Origin: Bacteroidota bacterium
GTDB lineage: Bacteria; Bacteroidota; Bacteroidia; Chitinophagales; Saprospiraceae
Direction: 5' to 3'
NCBI GenBank assembly: GCA_020160935.1
Contig: JAIUPL010000038.1
Location: forward strand, 1 to 48,641
DNA length: 48,641 nt
The position numbers and the translations under genes are program-made. Below are positions 13,952-23,359 of the stretch, piece after piece. How positions within the stretch are numbered: position 1 is the stretch's first letter; the number at the start of each line of letters is the position of its first letter. The notes beneath the pieces are model-generated. The model saw nothing but the letters and a program-made list of their open reading frames with translations. It was not told where the DNA came from and ran no database searches.

Positions 13952-16138
13952 ATGTTGCGCACAAAACTGTATTCCTTGCTGCTGCTGCCGCTCTTGTTGT
14001 CGGCTTTTTCCATTTCGGCCCAAAACCCCGTAAAATGGTCGTTTTCCGCCAAAGACGCCGGCAATTGCCAGGTCGACCTGATTTTCACAGGTACCATCGA
14101 CGACGGCTGGTTTACCTATTCGCAATTTCTGGAGAGTGAAGACGGCCCCGTACCCACCCAGATTACTTTCAGCCCCGGTCCCGGCTACAAACTCGTCGGA
14201 AAAGCCAAGGAAGGCGGCGACATTATCAAGGTACACGACAAAGTGTTTGATATGGAACTGACCAAGTTCAAACACAAAGCCGTGCTGACGCAGCGTGTGG
14301 CAGTAACCGACCCCTCGAAACCCATCACAGGCTACCTGAATTTCATGGTGTGCAACGATGAAATGTGCCTACCTCCGAAGGATGTCGATTTTTCATTCAA
14401 ACTTCCGACGCTTGCTAATTGCGCCGATGGCAAATCAGGGGCGGTACCGACAACACCACCTGCCACAAAAGAAAATGGCACTTCGGATCAGGCATCCACG
14501 CCTTCGGCTGCGCCATCTGAGGCCACACCGGCAACCCAGGAAGATCGGATTGTGGAGTCTGAAGACCCCAATTTTAAAGGAGTTTTCCACTCCAAACGCC
14601 CGGATATCAATGCCGCTCAGTTTGTAGGCAACTGCAATGCAGAAGTGTCGGAAGGCAGCAGCGACGGCGCTTCACTGGTGTCCCTGTTTCTGTTTTGTTT
14701 TCTGGGTGGTCTGATTGCGCTGCTTACGCCCTGTGTATTTCCAATGATCCCGATGACGGTGAGTTTCTTCGTCAAACGTTCGAAAGACCGCAAAACGGGC
14801 CTGCGCAACGCCTTTATCTATGCAGCCAGCATCGTGTTGATATTTGTAGCGTTGGGTTCGGCCGTTACAGCAGCGCTGGGCCCTACGGCGCTGAATGACA
14901 TGAGCACCAACAAGTACTTCAACCTGGTGGTGTTTGTGCTGCTGGTGGTATTTGCCTTCTCCTTTTTTGGTTTTTATGAAATTACCCTGCCTTCTTCCTG
15001 GGTAAATAAAAGTGATAAAATGGCCGATCGCGGCGGCCTGATCGGCACCTTTTTCATGGCCTTTACGCTGGTGCTGGTGTCATTTTCCTGCACAGGCCCG
15101 ATTGTGGGCACCCTGCTGGTGGAGGCCGCGCGCAGCAATGCGGGTGCATCCCTGCTGGGATTTATACCCATGAAACCTGCCATTGGTATGTTCGGCTTCG
15201 GGCTGGGACTGGCGCTGCCCTTCGGCCTGTTTGCCATGTTTCCCGGCTGGCTCAACACGCTGCCCAAGTCGGGCGGCTGGATGGACAATGTAAAAATCAC
15301 GCTGGGCCTGATCGAACTGGCCCTGGCATTCAAATTCCTGAGTACTGCCGACATGGTGGAGCAGTGGGGATTGCTGCGTTTTGAAACTTTTCTGGCGCTG
15401 TGGTTTATCATCGCCCTGGTGCTGGCCCTGTACCAGTTTGGTATTATTCCCTGGAAAGGTAACAGCGGTCGCCCTGGCCCCGGGCGCCTCTCTATCGGCC
15501 TGGCCTCGCTGGCTTTTGCCATTTACGTGGCCTGGGGTGGTGTACAATACCAGTCGCTGTCGCTGCTGAGCGGCCTTGCACCACCGGTACACTACAGTTA
15601 CAAATACGCCAACGACAAACAAAAACACCACGATGGACCGGGGTGCCCGCAGGGCCTGGATTGTTTCCACGACTTCGATGAGGCGCTGGCGGAAGCCAAG
15701 CGCCAGAACAAACCCCTGTTTGTAGACTTTACCGGCCACGGCTGCGTCAACTGCCGTAAAATGGAAGAAAATGTATGGCCTCTGCCTGGCATTATCGACC
15801 GCCTGCGCAACGACTATGTAGTGGTGTCGCTGTATGTGGATGAAAAAGTGCGCCTGTTCCCGGAAAATGACTTTGCCTACCTGCTCGACCCCAAAACAGG
15901 CGAGAAACTGCGCACCGTAGGCAGTAAATGGAGTTCTTTCCAGGTCAACAACTTCGACGTGAGCGCACAACCCTACTACGTACTGATGCACAACGACGGT
16001 AAAACCCTGCTCAACAAACCCACCGACTACCGTGAAGGCCACGATCCGAAAGTGTACAAGGCTTTTCTGGATTGCGGTTATGAAACTTTCCAGCAACTGG
16101 CGGCGCAGGAAAACAAGGGGCTGATTGGGGCGAAATAA
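13952..16138 (+). CDS. dsbD: Thiol:disulfide interchange protein DsbD
   Basis: The 728-residue protein carries electrons from cytoplasmic thioredoxin across the inner membrane to periplasmic proteins. The order is a signal peptide (to about residue 23, SISAQ), an N-terminal DsbD-alpha-like domain with Cys pair CNDEMC, and a Pro/Thr/Ala-rich linker. A membrane domain of eight or so helices follows, with the key Cys in LTPCVFPMIPMT and FSCTGPIVG. The C-terminal thioredoxin-like domain has CVNC in FTGHGCVNCRKME. All redox Cys are present. A hydrophobic pair between the membrane part and thioredoxin domain is normal for the family. It stands alone on its strand, with no clear promoter match (TTCCTTTG near the start is the closest). 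Confidence 0.93.
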   Translation: MLRTKLYSLLLLPLLLSAFSISAQNPVKWSFSAKDAGNCQVDLIFTGTIDDGWFTYSQFLESEDGPVPTQITFSPGPGYKLVGKAKEGGDIIKVHDKVFDMELTKFKHKAVLTQRVAVTDPSKPITGYLNFMVCNDEMCLPPKDVDFSFKLPTLANCADGKSGAVPTTPPATKENGTSDQASTPSAAPSEATPATQEDRIVESEDPNFKGVFHSKRPDINAAQFVGNCNAEVSEGSSDGASLVSLFLFCFLGGLIALLTPCVFPMIPMTVSFFVKRSKDRKTGLRNAFIYAASIVLIFVALGSAVTAALGPTALNDMSTNKYFNLVVFVLLVVFAFSFFGFYEITLPSSWVNKSDKMADRGGLIGTFFMAFTLVLVSFSCTGPIVGTLLVEAARSNAGASLLGFIPMKPAIGMFGFGLGLALPFGLFAMFPGWLNTLPKSGGWMDNVKITLGLIELALAFKFLSTADMVEQWGLLRFETFLALWFIIALVLALYQFGIIPWKGNSGRPGPGRLSIGLASLAFAIYVAWGGVQYQSLSLLSGLAPPVHYSYKYANDKQKHHDGPGCPQGLDCFHDFDEALAEAKRQNKPLFVDFTGHGCVNCRKMEENVWPLPGIIDRLRNDYVVVSLYVDEKVRLFPENDFAYLLDPKTGEKLRTVGSKWSSFQVNNFDVSAQPYYVLMHNDGKTLLNKPTDYREGHDPKVYKAFLDCGYETFQQLAAQENKGLIGAK

Positions 16139-16271
16139 GGTATTGATATTCAATAAATTCATATCCGAAACAAGCGCAAGTCGCTGAAAACGCGTAGAAC
16201 ACAGGCTGTTCCTTTACAGGAGATTTTAGGAGAAATTTTACTTCTTGTATTCACCTGTAAAAAATGTTCCT

Positions 16272-16838
16272 ATGCGACCAATGCTAATTGCCTCATTTCT
16301 GCTTTGGGGCGGCTTGTCCCTCTCTGCCCAAAATACATATGCTCCTCGCCCACGCAACCAGGCTGTTTCCCTGTCGGGCATAGTCTTGACCTCACCGAAG
16401 GATAAACTGAATACCATTGGACTTGTCTCGCTCAATTATGAACGCAGTTTCATTTCCTTTCCTTCCAGGCGCTTGCGAATCGGAGTAGCAGGGGGGATCA
16501 CGCCTCCGCTGGCGGATGACATAGATTTTGCCTTCCATTTGGGTCCTAAAATATACAAAGGCGGCCCGACTTCCTGGTTTTGTGCCGATATTCAATACTG
16601 GGGTTTGTTGAGCACAGCCCATTATGTATCAAATGGCAAGTCAAAGCCGTATACCGCTTTTGAAAAAGTGGTGACATTGGGAGTGGGCTATTGTTATACC
16701 GGCCCGAAAGGATTTTTCTTCAACCCCGAAGTGCTGATAGGCGGTTACACACCTGATAAAACCCATCTCCAGTTTGGCGAATCCGATAGGAGCGCTCTTT
16801 TTGCAGGAGCAAGTCTGGGTGTTGGTTACTGTTTCTAG
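16272..16838 (+). CDS. Exported beta-rich protein of unknown function
   Basis: The protein has 188 residues with a signal peptide (MRPMLIASFLLWGGLSLSAQ). The rest alternates short hydrophobic and polar strands (LNTIGLVSLNYERSF, LRIGVAGGITPPLAD, VVTLGVGYCYTGPKGFFF) and ends in GASLGVGYCF. The aromatic C-terminus and even pattern resemble small outer-membrane beta-barrels, but this is inference. I chose the ATG at 16272 because it starts a clean signal peptide; a TTG at 16245 is less likely. An 8-bp inverted repeat (16213-16220 with 16254-16261) lies in its leader. Confidence 0.7.
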   Translation: MRPMLIASFLLWGGLSLSAQNTYAPRPRNQAVSLSGIVLTSPKDKLNTIGLVSLNYERSFISFPSRRLRIGVAGGITPPLADDIDFAFHLGPKIYKGGPTSWFCADIQYWGLLSTAHYVSNGKSKPYTAFEKVVTLGVGYCYTGPKGFFFNPEVLIGGYTPDKTHLQFGESDRSALFAGASLGVGYCF

Positions 16839-16968
16839 GGAGTGTATGAAAAATGCTGCCATGGCTACAGCAATTGGCTAAAGAAGTAGTGGAATGGAAG
16901 AATCTTGTTCGGGTAGCCGTATTTTGGCCCTTCAAAATACAAGTACTGCTAACCGCTTGTTTTTACTT

Positions 16969-18405
16969 ATGCCATATTTTTCGTTGAGTAAGACCCTGAC
17001 TTGCCTGCTGACCTTCGTGCTGCTGAGCGCCTTTATGCCTGGCCCTGTCGACCCGCCCGAACACCACACCGGCAAGGTTTGGCTCACTACCGGCGACGGC
17101 TCCGTTCGCCTGCAGCCCACGGCTACGGTACCTTTCAAAAAAAAGGGTGATTCCAAAGCGCTTACGATCGAAGTGAACCCCTCTGTCGAATACCAGAAAA
17201 TCCTGGGATTCGGGGCCACTATGACCGGTTCGTCGGCTTATATCCTCGATCATCACCTCAACGACCAGCGCCGGAAGGAGTTGATGGATTCACTCTTCAG
17301 CCACGAACACGGCATCGGTATTTCATACCTGCGTATGACCATTGGCGCGAGCGATTTTTCTACCCACACATTTTCCTACAATGACCCGCCGGAAGGCATG
17401 ATAGATACCAAACTAAGGTATTTTTCTATCGACCCTGATCGTCAAAGGCTCATTCCGAGGCTCAAAGAAGCCATGGCCATCAATCCCGACATCGAAGTGA
17501 TGGGATCGCCCTGGAGCGCACCTGCCGCCTGGAAAACCAGCGGAAGTATGATTGGCGGCAAACTCAAACCCAATGTACAGCCCGCTTTTGCCAACTACTT
17601 TATTCAGTATGTCCGGGGTTTTGGCGCAGAAGGTGTAAAGATTTCGGCCATTACCATTCAAAATGAGCCTGAATTCGAGCCAAAAGGGTATCCGGGCATG
17701 CTCATGACGGCCGAAGAGCAACGTGACTTTATCAAACATTACCTGGGCCCCAAATTTGCCGAAGCCGAGATCGACACCAAAGTGGTGGTGTATGATCACA
17801 ACTGGGATCATCCGAATTACCCCATCAGTATTCTCGACGACTCTATTGCCCGAAAATATGTGGACGGCTCGGCTTTCCATTGTTATGGCGGCGATGTGGC
17901 CAATCAAAGCAAGGTACACGAAGCCCATCCGGATAAAAACATCTATTTCACCGAATGTTCCAGCGGCGGCTGGAGCGGGCCCTGGCGCGATGATTTGATG
18001 TGGAAATTCAAAAACCTGTTCATCGGAAATATGCGCAACTGGGCCACCTGCGTCCTGCTCTGGAACCTCGCACTCGATGAAAACAATGGCCCTACCAACG
18101 GCGGTTGCATGGATTGCCGTGGCGTGGTAACAGTGCGCTCCAATGGCACTTACGAGCCTACCATCGATTATTACTCGCTTGGACACCTCAGCCGTTTTGT
18201 GCGGAAAGGCGCTGTGCGCATCGCCTCCACCGACCTGTCTGCTCAAAATCTCGACAATGTGGCGTTCAAAAACCCCGATGGTTCAAAAGTGCTGGTGGTA
18301 ATGAACAACCAGGAGGCCGCCCGCTCCTTTAATGTAAAAAGCCCGGAAGGCATGGCTACGCTGGATATTCCGGCGTATTCGGTGGTAAGTTTTGTGTGGG
18401 AGTAG
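16969..18405 (+). CDS. Glycoside hydrolase family 30 (glucosylceramidase-like)
   Basis: The 478-residue exported enzyme has a signal peptide (to about residue 24) and a (beta/alpha)8 barrel with a C-terminal beta domain. GH30 landmarks are FGATMTGSSAYIL, YLRMTIGASDFS, SPWSAPAAWKT, the acid/base Glu in IQNEPE (Glu233) and the nucleophile Glu in FTECSSGGW (Glu329). Members hydrolyse beta-glucosides or related beta-linked sugars; the exact substrate cannot be told. The C-terminal NNQEAARSFNVKSPEG to VVSFVWE is the usual domain ending. The ATG at 16894 would add 25 residues before the signal peptide and is less likely. The stop codon abuts a family A element. Confidence 0.9.
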   Translation: MPYFSLSKTLTCLLTFVLLSAFMPGPVDPPEHHTGKVWLTTGDGSVRLQPTATVPFKKKGDSKALTIEVNPSVEYQKILGFGATMTGSSAYILDHHLNDQRRKELMDSLFSHEHGIGISYLRMTIGASDFSTHTFSYNDPPEGMIDTKLRYFSIDPDRQRLIPRLKEAMAINPDIEVMGSPWSAPAAWKTSGSMIGGKLKPNVQPAFANYFIQYVRGFGAEGVKISAITIQNEPEFEPKGYPGMLMTAEEQRDFIKHYLGPKFAEAEIDTKVVVYDHNWDHPNYPISILDDSIARKYVDGSAFHCYGGDVANQSKVHEAHPDKNIYFTECSSGGWSGPWRDDLMWKFKNLFIGNMRNWATCVLLWNLALDENNGPTNGGCMDCRGVVTVRSNGTYEPTIDYYSLGHLSRFVRKGAVRIASTDLSAQNLDNVAFKNPDGSKVLVVMNNQEAARSFNVKSPEGMATLDIPAYSVVSFVWE

Positions 18406-18587
18406 GTGTTTTGGTGTTTTTGTGTTTTGGTGTTTTGGTGTTTTTGTGGGCTTCGTGCATGGCGTCGGAGAGCAAAAATTACAAAGGCAATTAATAATTT
18501 TTGGGAGCATTCCCAAAAATGCCATGCGCGAAGCCCACAAAAACACAAAAACACAAAAACACCCAAACACAAAAACACAAAAATCTT
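18406..18587. repeat. Palindromic element, family A, with inner hairpin
   Basis: The left arm (18406-18443) starts on the base after the GH30 stop. The core GTGGGCTTCGTGCATGGCG (18444-18462) pairs with GCCATGCGCGAAGCCCAC (18519-18536). The right arm, CACAAAAA units with one CACCCAAA, runs to 18587. The loop holds a second perfect hairpin (TTTTTGGGA-GCAT-TCCCAAAAA, 18496-18517). It lies between two genes on the same strand, so here it separates tandem transcripts. Confidence 0.9.
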
Positions 18588-18648
18588 AACCTGGATTATT
18601 GGTCAGCCACCCGGCCCGTCCCCAACTTTGTGTCAAAATCATTACCAC

Positions 18649-19518
18649 ATGGAACGCAAAGATTTTCTCAAAAAAGGCTTGATGGGTACCGGCATGTTCG
18701 CCGCTTCTGCTGCACTCGGCAATGTTGTAAAAAACAACAACGACGAACTGAAAGACCTGGACATCATCGGCTTCAACCACCTTCCACTTACCAAATCCAA
18801 TGTCATGGCAAATACCGTCTTGCACAAAGCCGACACGCGCGGCATGGCCAACCACGGCTGGCTTCAAAGTTATCATACCTTCAGTTTCGCCAACTACTAT
18901 AACCCTGAGCGCATGCACTTCGGTGTGTTGCGGGTACTCAACGACGATACCGTACAGGGCGGCATGGGCTTCGGCAAACACCCGCACGACAACATGGAGA
19001 TCATCTCCATTCCGCTCGAAGGCGATCTGGAACACAAGGACAGCATGGGCAACGTGACGGTCATCCGCAACGGAGATGTGCAGGTCATGAGCGCCGGAAC
19101 GGGTATCACCCACAGCGAATACAATAAAAACACAGAAAAAACGGTCAAATTCCTGCAAATCTGGGTGTTCCCCAACAAACGCAACGTCGCCCCGCGCTAC
19201 GACCAGATTACCCTGAAACCGGAAGACCGCAAAAACAAACTCCAGCAAATCCTCTCGCCCAACCCCGATGATGCAGGTGTATGGATTCACCAGAATGCCT
19301 GGTTCCACCTCGGCGATTTCGATGCTGGTGTGAGCAGCGATTACCAGATCAAAGCCCCCGGCAATGGCGTGTATGTGTTTGTACTGAACGGCGACCTGAG
19401 CGTGAACGGCCAGCAACTCAATCGGCGCGATGGCCTCGGCATCTGGGATACCGACACCCTCCATATTGCTGCCGACAGCAAAGCGGAGTTTTTGCTGATG
19501 GAAGTGCCGATGAATTAG
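18649..19518 (+). CDS. Pirin-family protein with N-terminal export-like segment
   Basis: The 289-residue bicupin protein belongs to the pirin family. The metal-site region HPHDNMEIISIPLEGDLEHK and the following GTGITHSEYN match pirin ligands. Pirins include quercetin dioxygenases and redox-linked regulators. Unusually, the protein starts MERKDFLKKGLMGTGMFAAS, similar to twin-arginine leaders of the RRxFLK type but with RK in place of RR. Whether it is exported is uncertain. The start at 18649 is the first ATG after the repeat element; the frame stays open upstream only because family A units lack stops. Confidence 0.88.
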   Translation: MERKDFLKKGLMGTGMFAASAALGNVVKNNNDELKDLDIIGFNHLPLTKSNVMANTVLHKADTRGMANHGWLQSYHTFSFANYYNPERMHFGVLRVLNDDTVQGGMGFGKHPHDNMEIISIPLEGDLEHKDSMGNVTVIRNGDVQVMSAGTGITHSEYNKNTEKTVKFLQIWVFPNKRNVAPRYDQITLKPEDRKNKLQQILSPNPDDAGVWIHQNAWFHLGDFDAGVSSDYQIKAPGNGVYVFVLNGDLSVNGQQLNRRDGLGIWDTDTLHIAADSKAEFLLMEVPMN

Positions 19519-19664
19519 TTATTGCTTATTAGTTATTAAGTTATTAGGGGTAGGTAAGTGTCTATTTACACGAATTCCCGGCCACACATCCAGTGAAGCC
19601 AAAAATATGTGTAAGCAAACCCTTACCTACCCCTAATAACTTAATAACCAATAACTTAATAACT
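19516..19664. repeat. Palindromic element, family B
   Basis: It lies between convergent pirin and DUF6702 genes. The left arm TTAGTTATTGCTTATTAG.. includes the pirin stop. The core ATTAGGGGTAGGTAAG (19543-19558) pairs perfectly with CTTACCTACCCCTAAT (19622-19637). The right arm mirrors the left (AACTTAATAACC.. to 19664). Outer arms and the AGGGGT start of the core match the family B element at 5310-5455. Confidence 0.9.
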
Positions 19665-19668
19665 AACC

Positions 19669-20154
19669 CTAGAGTTTTGCGCTCGCATCCGGATTCACCA
19701 GTTTATAACTGCTGCGCTGGCCGTTGCGATAGAAATGGATCATATTGGTTTGTTCCGGCAGGAAGTCGTACAGCAGCCGATTGCGGATGTCCGCAGGGCC
19801 TTCGCCGGGAAAAGAGGTCGCCTCGAGGTAACACCAGGTGGCCTCTTCTTCTATTTCATAGCCAACGAAACGAAAAGCCACCGGTTTTCCGCCGATACTG
19901 ATTTGCAAATGCTCGCCTATATATTTCTGGAGCCAGGGATCGTGCTTCGAATCCGTTTTTTCAAGATCGGCCTGATACCTGTACAATTGATACAAGGCAT
20001 TTTGCAAATCATCGGTAAACATCCGGCAACTCACATTGAAGGTTTGTTGCTGCGTATCCGAGCGTATTTCCGTTACGCTGATGTAGTACGGATGCGCTGT
20101 TTTAGATGAACTGCCTAAAACGAACAATAAAAAAAGAAGTGCGTAGTGTTTCAA
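19669..20154 (-). CDS. DUF6702 family exported protein
   Basis: The protein has 161 residues with a signal peptide (KHYALLFLLFVLGSSSKTA). HPYYISVTEIRSDTQQQTFN and FTDDLQNAL are the typical opening of DUF6702 proteins, and the C-terminal FYRNGQRSSYKLVNPD is also conserved. The start codon appears to be TTG; no ATG fits the signal peptide. In Bacteroidota this family is often found beside HupE/UreJ-like and M1 peptidase genes, as here. The function is unknown. Confidence 0.8.
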   Translation of the reverse strand: MKHYALLFLLFVLGSSSKTAHPYYISVTEIRSDTQQQTFNVSCRMFTDDLQNALYQLYRYQADLEKTDSKHDPWLQKYIGEHLQISIGGKPVAFRFVGYEIEEEATWCYLEATSFPGEGPADIRNRLLYDFLPEQTNMIHFYRNGQRSSYKLVNPDASAKL

Positions 20155-20184
20155 AGTTGAAAAAAGGTGGTGTATTTGTGAGGG

Positions 20185-20373
20185 GGTTGATAAATGTTGA
20201 TGAGGGTTGATGAGGGTTGATGAGGGTTGATAGGGTTGATGAGGTTGATAGGGTTGATATTCATCGGCTCGGGGAAGGGAACATTTTTTACTTCATCGAG
20301 CCGATGAATATCAACCCTCATCAACATTTATCAACCTCATCAACTCTATCAACCCCATCAACCTCATCAACCC
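20185..20373. repeat. Palindromic element, family C, at a divergent gap
   Basis: Left arm (20185-20256) of GAGGGTTGAT/AGGGTTGAT units. The core TATTCATCGGCTCG pairs with CGAGCCGATGAATA (around 20258-20310). The right arm of ATCAACCTC/ATCAACCCT units runs to 20373. The core and loop (GGGAACATTTTTTACTTCAT) are nearly the same as those of the element at 6025-6306. It ends 17 nt before the HupE ATG and covers the whole gap between the divergent genes. Confidence 0.9.
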
Positions 20374-20390
20374 CACAAAAATACACTACC

Positions 20391-20972
20391 ATGAACGAGT
20401 TCCACCTCTGGTTTTCTACCGGGCTCGAACACATTGCCGACTGGAAGGGGTACGACCACATCCTATTTTTGCTGGCGCTGTGTGGCGTTTATCGCTTGCA
20501 GGACTGGCGGCAGTTGCTTGTATTGGTGACGGCATTCACGCTGGGGCATAGCCTGACCCTGGCATTAAGTGTGTTCAATGTTGTGCATGTGAATACGCGC
20601 TGGATTGAATTTTTGATTCCGGTAACCATCGTTTTGACCTGTGCAATGAACCTGGCCGGGCTGAAACAACAATCGCCGATGCAGCCGCGGTGGCGTTATT
20701 CGGCCGCGTTGTTTTTCGGACTGATTCACGGGCTGGGGTTTTCCTTCCTGCTCAAATCGTTACTGGGAGCAGAAGAAAATCTCATTCCGCCATTATTTGC
20801 ATTTAATATCGGCCTGGAAGCAGGGCAGTTGCTGATTGTAGCCCTTGTTTTGTTATTGTCGGCAGTAGCAACAACATTCATCCATATTAAGGAAACAGAT
20901 AAAAATTTCTTCCTTTCTTCGGCCGTGTTCGGCATTGCTTTTATGCTGCTGCTGCAACGCCTTCCTTTTTGA
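20391..20972 (+). CDS. HupE/UreJ-like membrane protein
   Basis: The 193-residue polytopic protein has about six membrane helices. The opening GLEHIADWKGYDHILFLLAL, the second-helix FTLGHSLTLAL and FGLIHGLGFSFLL are HupE/UreJ family motifs whose His residues suggest metal (nickel or similar) handling. No hydrogenase or urease gene is present, so it is probably one of the many members of unknown cargo. It lies 20 nt upstream of the M1 peptidase gene on the same strand, probably in one operon. The start follows the family C element directly. Confidence 0.85.
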   Translation: MNEFHLWFSTGLEHIADWKGYDHILFLLALCGVYRLQDWRQLLVLVTAFTLGHSLTLALSVFNVVHVNTRWIEFLIPVTIVLTCAMNLAGLKQQSPMQPRWRYSAALFFGLIHGLGFSFLLKSLLGAEENLIPPLFAFNIGLEAGQLLIVALVLLLSAVATTFIHIKETDKNFFLSSAVFGIAFMLLLQRLPF

Positions 20973-20992
20973 CAGATTAATTTTAACTACAA

Positions 20993-23359
20993 ATGCGTAC
21001 CGCCACTCTCTTGCTGTTGATGTTTGCGACTCTTGCTGCGCAGGCGCAAAACATTCGGAACAACCCCGCTTCGAACCATGGCAACAAATTCGAACAACTC
21101 GGCACCATCCTGCCCGACGCCAACAGTTATCGCAGCGGCTCGGGGGCGCCCGGCCACGACTACTGGCAACAGCGCGCCGATTACAAAATTGATGCACGAC
21201 TCGACGAGAAAGATTTCCGCCTGCACGGACAGGAGGAAATCACGTATTTCAACAATTCTCCGGATGCACTCACTTACCTGTGGCTACAACTCGATGAAAA
21301 CGAGCATCGCCCTACCGAAGACGACCAAAATTTCAGTGAAAATCCACTCGAAACGCCGCTCACCGATGGCCAACTCGATCGCCTGAATTTTAGAAGTAAA
21401 TTGTCCGAGTATGGCGTCAATATTGAAAGTGTGACCGATAAAGCCGGCAAGCCGCTGCCATATACCATTAATCAGACCATGATGCGCATCGACCTGCCCC
21501 AGGCGCTCGCACCAGGCAAAAAGTTCGTATTTCACATAAAATGGAATTATAAAATCGTTCCGCGCAATACGGTCGGAGGCCGCGGCGGATATGAATTGTT
21601 TGAGGCCGACGGCAACAGCGTGTTCATTATTTCTCAATGGTATCCGCGGATGTGTGTGTACAGCGACTACCAGGGCTGGAACAACAAACAATTCACCGGA
21701 CGGGCAGAATTTGCCCTCACTTTCGGCAATTTCGAGGTCAGCATGCAGGTACCTGCCGATTATGTGATTGCCGCTACCGGCACTTGCCAAAACGTACAGG
21801 ATGTGCTCACGCCGGTGCAACTGAGCCGCTGGAAAAAAGCCCAGGCATCGGATACGCCTGTGGAAGTTGTCACCCTCGACGAAGCCCAGGCGCGTGAAAA
21901 AAATCCGGAACAGCAACGCACGGCTACCTGGCGGTTCAAGGCCGACAACGTACGCGATTTCGCCTGGGGTGCTTCGCGCAAGTTTGTGTGGGATGCCATG
22001 TCGCAGCCCATTGAAGGCAAACCCGTTATGTGCATGAGTTACTACCCCAAGGAAGCATATGCCTTGTACAGCCGCTATTCCACCAAAGTCGTGGCGCACA
22101 CGCTGCGGGTGTATTCCAAACACACCATTCCGTACCCGTACCCCGTAGCCATCAGTGTGGAAGCCAGTAGCGGCATGGAATACCCGATGATTGCATTCAA
22201 TTATGGCCGCACGGAGCCTGATGGCACGTACAGTTCGCGCACCAAGCACGGCATGATTTCGGTGGTGATCCACGAAGTGGGCCACAATTTTTTCCCGATG
22301 ATCGTCAACAGCGACGAACGCCAGTGGACCTGGATGGATGAAGGCCTGAATACCTTCGTGCAGTTTCTGGCCGAGCAGGAATTCGACAACAACTACCCTT
22401 CCGTGCGCGGGCCTGCCCACAAGATTATCGATTACATGAGCATGCCGCCCAACCAACTCGAACCCATCATGACCAACAGCGAAAACCTGGTGCAGTTTGG
22501 CAGCAATGCCTACGCCAAGCCCGCTACCGCCCTCAATATTCTGCGCGAAACGGTCATGGGGCGCGACCTGTTCGATTATGCCTTCCGGGAGTACGCCCGC
22601 CGCTGGGCCTTCAAACACCCGGCACCAGCCGATTTTTTCCGCACCATGGAAGACGCTTCGGGGGTCGATCTCGACTGGTTCTGGCGCGGCTGGTTTTACG
22701 ACATCGAACCGGTTGATATTTCGCTCGACAGCGTACGCGCCTTTCAGGTAGGCGGCAAAGGCGCTGTCGATCTGGTAGCGCCGGAATTTGTAGATCCGCG
22801 CGAGGAACGCCCGGAACGTATTGTCGTGAACGACGCTATTTATCAGCAACGCAACCGCAAGAGCGGCATGCAATTCCTGGTAGATCAGGACACCACCCTG
22901 CGCGATTTTTACTATTACTACAAACCCGAAAAAAGAACCGGAAATGCCGGCGCCGGCACAAGAAGAGGCTCCGACGTGGAAAAAGCATCGGAAGAGGACT
23001 TGAAAAAATACGCCGGCAATTATTACTACGAACTCACCTTCAGCAACAAAGGCGGGCTCGTCATGCCCATTATTATTCAGTGGAACTACGCCGATGGCAG
23101 CAGCGAAACGGAATACATCAACGCCTACATCTGGCGCAAAAACGAATTCACCGTCAAAAAAACATTCCTGAAAACCAAACCTGTTGCCTCCATCGAACTC
23201 GACCCGTTCAAGGAAACAGCCGACATCAATGCCACTAACCAGTCGTGGCCTGCCTCTCAACCACTGAGTCGTTTTGAATTGTATAAATCCAGAAGCAACG
23301 GCCCGCGCGGCGGCAACAACCAGGGGAATCCGATGCAGAAGGCAGGAAAAAAGTTATGA
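20993..23359 (+). CDS. M1-family metallopeptidase, exported
   Basis: The 788-residue protein has a signal peptide (MRTATLLLLMFATLAAQAQ). The zinc site is HEVGH (427-431) followed after 18 residues by Glu450 (WMDEG), the full HExxH-x18-E pattern. The substrate motif GxMEN is changed to GMEYP, as in many Bacteroidota relatives, so strict aminopeptidase activity is uncertain. A beta-rich N-terminal domain (about 60-270) and a C-terminal extension after about residue 600 complete the protein. It is preceded by HupE/UreJ and divergent DUF6702. The last codons (AAG TTA TGA) overlap the first unit of the following family F element. Confidence 0.9.
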   Translation: MRTATLLLLMFATLAAQAQNIRNNPASNHGNKFEQLGTILPDANSYRSGSGAPGHDYWQQRADYKIDARLDEKDFRLHGQEEITYFNNSPDALTYLWLQLDENEHRPTEDDQNFSENPLETPLTDGQLDRLNFRSKLSEYGVNIESVTDKAGKPLPYTINQTMMRIDLPQALAPGKKFVFHIKWNYKIVPRNTVGGRGGYELFEADGNSVFIISQWYPRMCVYSDYQGWNNKQFTGRAEFALTFGNFEVSMQVPADYVIAATGTCQNVQDVLTPVQLSRWKKAQASDTPVEVVTLDEAQAREKNPEQQRTATWRFKADNVRDFAWGASRKFVWDAMSQPIEGKPVMCMSYYPKEAYALYSRYSTKVVAHTLRVYSKHTIPYPYPVAISVEASSGMEYPMIAFNYGRTEPDGTYSSRTKHGMISVVIHEVGHNFFPMIVNSDERQWTWMDEGLNTFVQFLAEQEFDNNYPSVRGPAHKIIDYMSMPPNQLEPIMTNSENLVQFGSNAYAKPATALNILRETVMGRDLFDYAFREYARRWAFKHPAPADFFRTMEDASGVDLDWFWRGWFYDIEPVDISLDSVRAFQVGGKGAVDLVAPEFVDPREERPERIVVNDAIYQQRNRKSGMQFLVDQDTTLRDFYYYYKPEKRTGNAGAGTRRGSDVEKASEEDLKKYAGNYYYELTFSNKGGLVMPIIIQWNYADGSSETEYINAYIWRKNEFTVKKTFLKTKPVASIELDPFKETADINATNQSWPASQPLSRFELYKSRSNGPRGGNNQGNPMQKAGKKL

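Noticed and set aside
15080-16162. Minus-strand open frame opposite dsbD
   Set aside because: Antisense shadow of conserved DsbD membrane and thioredoxin domains.
18406-18648. N-terminal extension of the pirin gene through the repeat
   Set aside because: Family A units contain no stop codons, so the frame is open by composition. The conserved protein starts at 18649.
20391-20972. Hydrogenase or urease accessory role for the HupE/UreJ-like protein
   Set aside because: No hydrogenase or urease genes nearby, and the family is broad in Bacteroidota.
21284-23260. Long minus-strand open frame (658 codons) inside the M1 peptidase gene
   Set aside because: Antisense shadow of a clear M1 peptidase; no domain motifs, no signal peptide, low-complexity composition.
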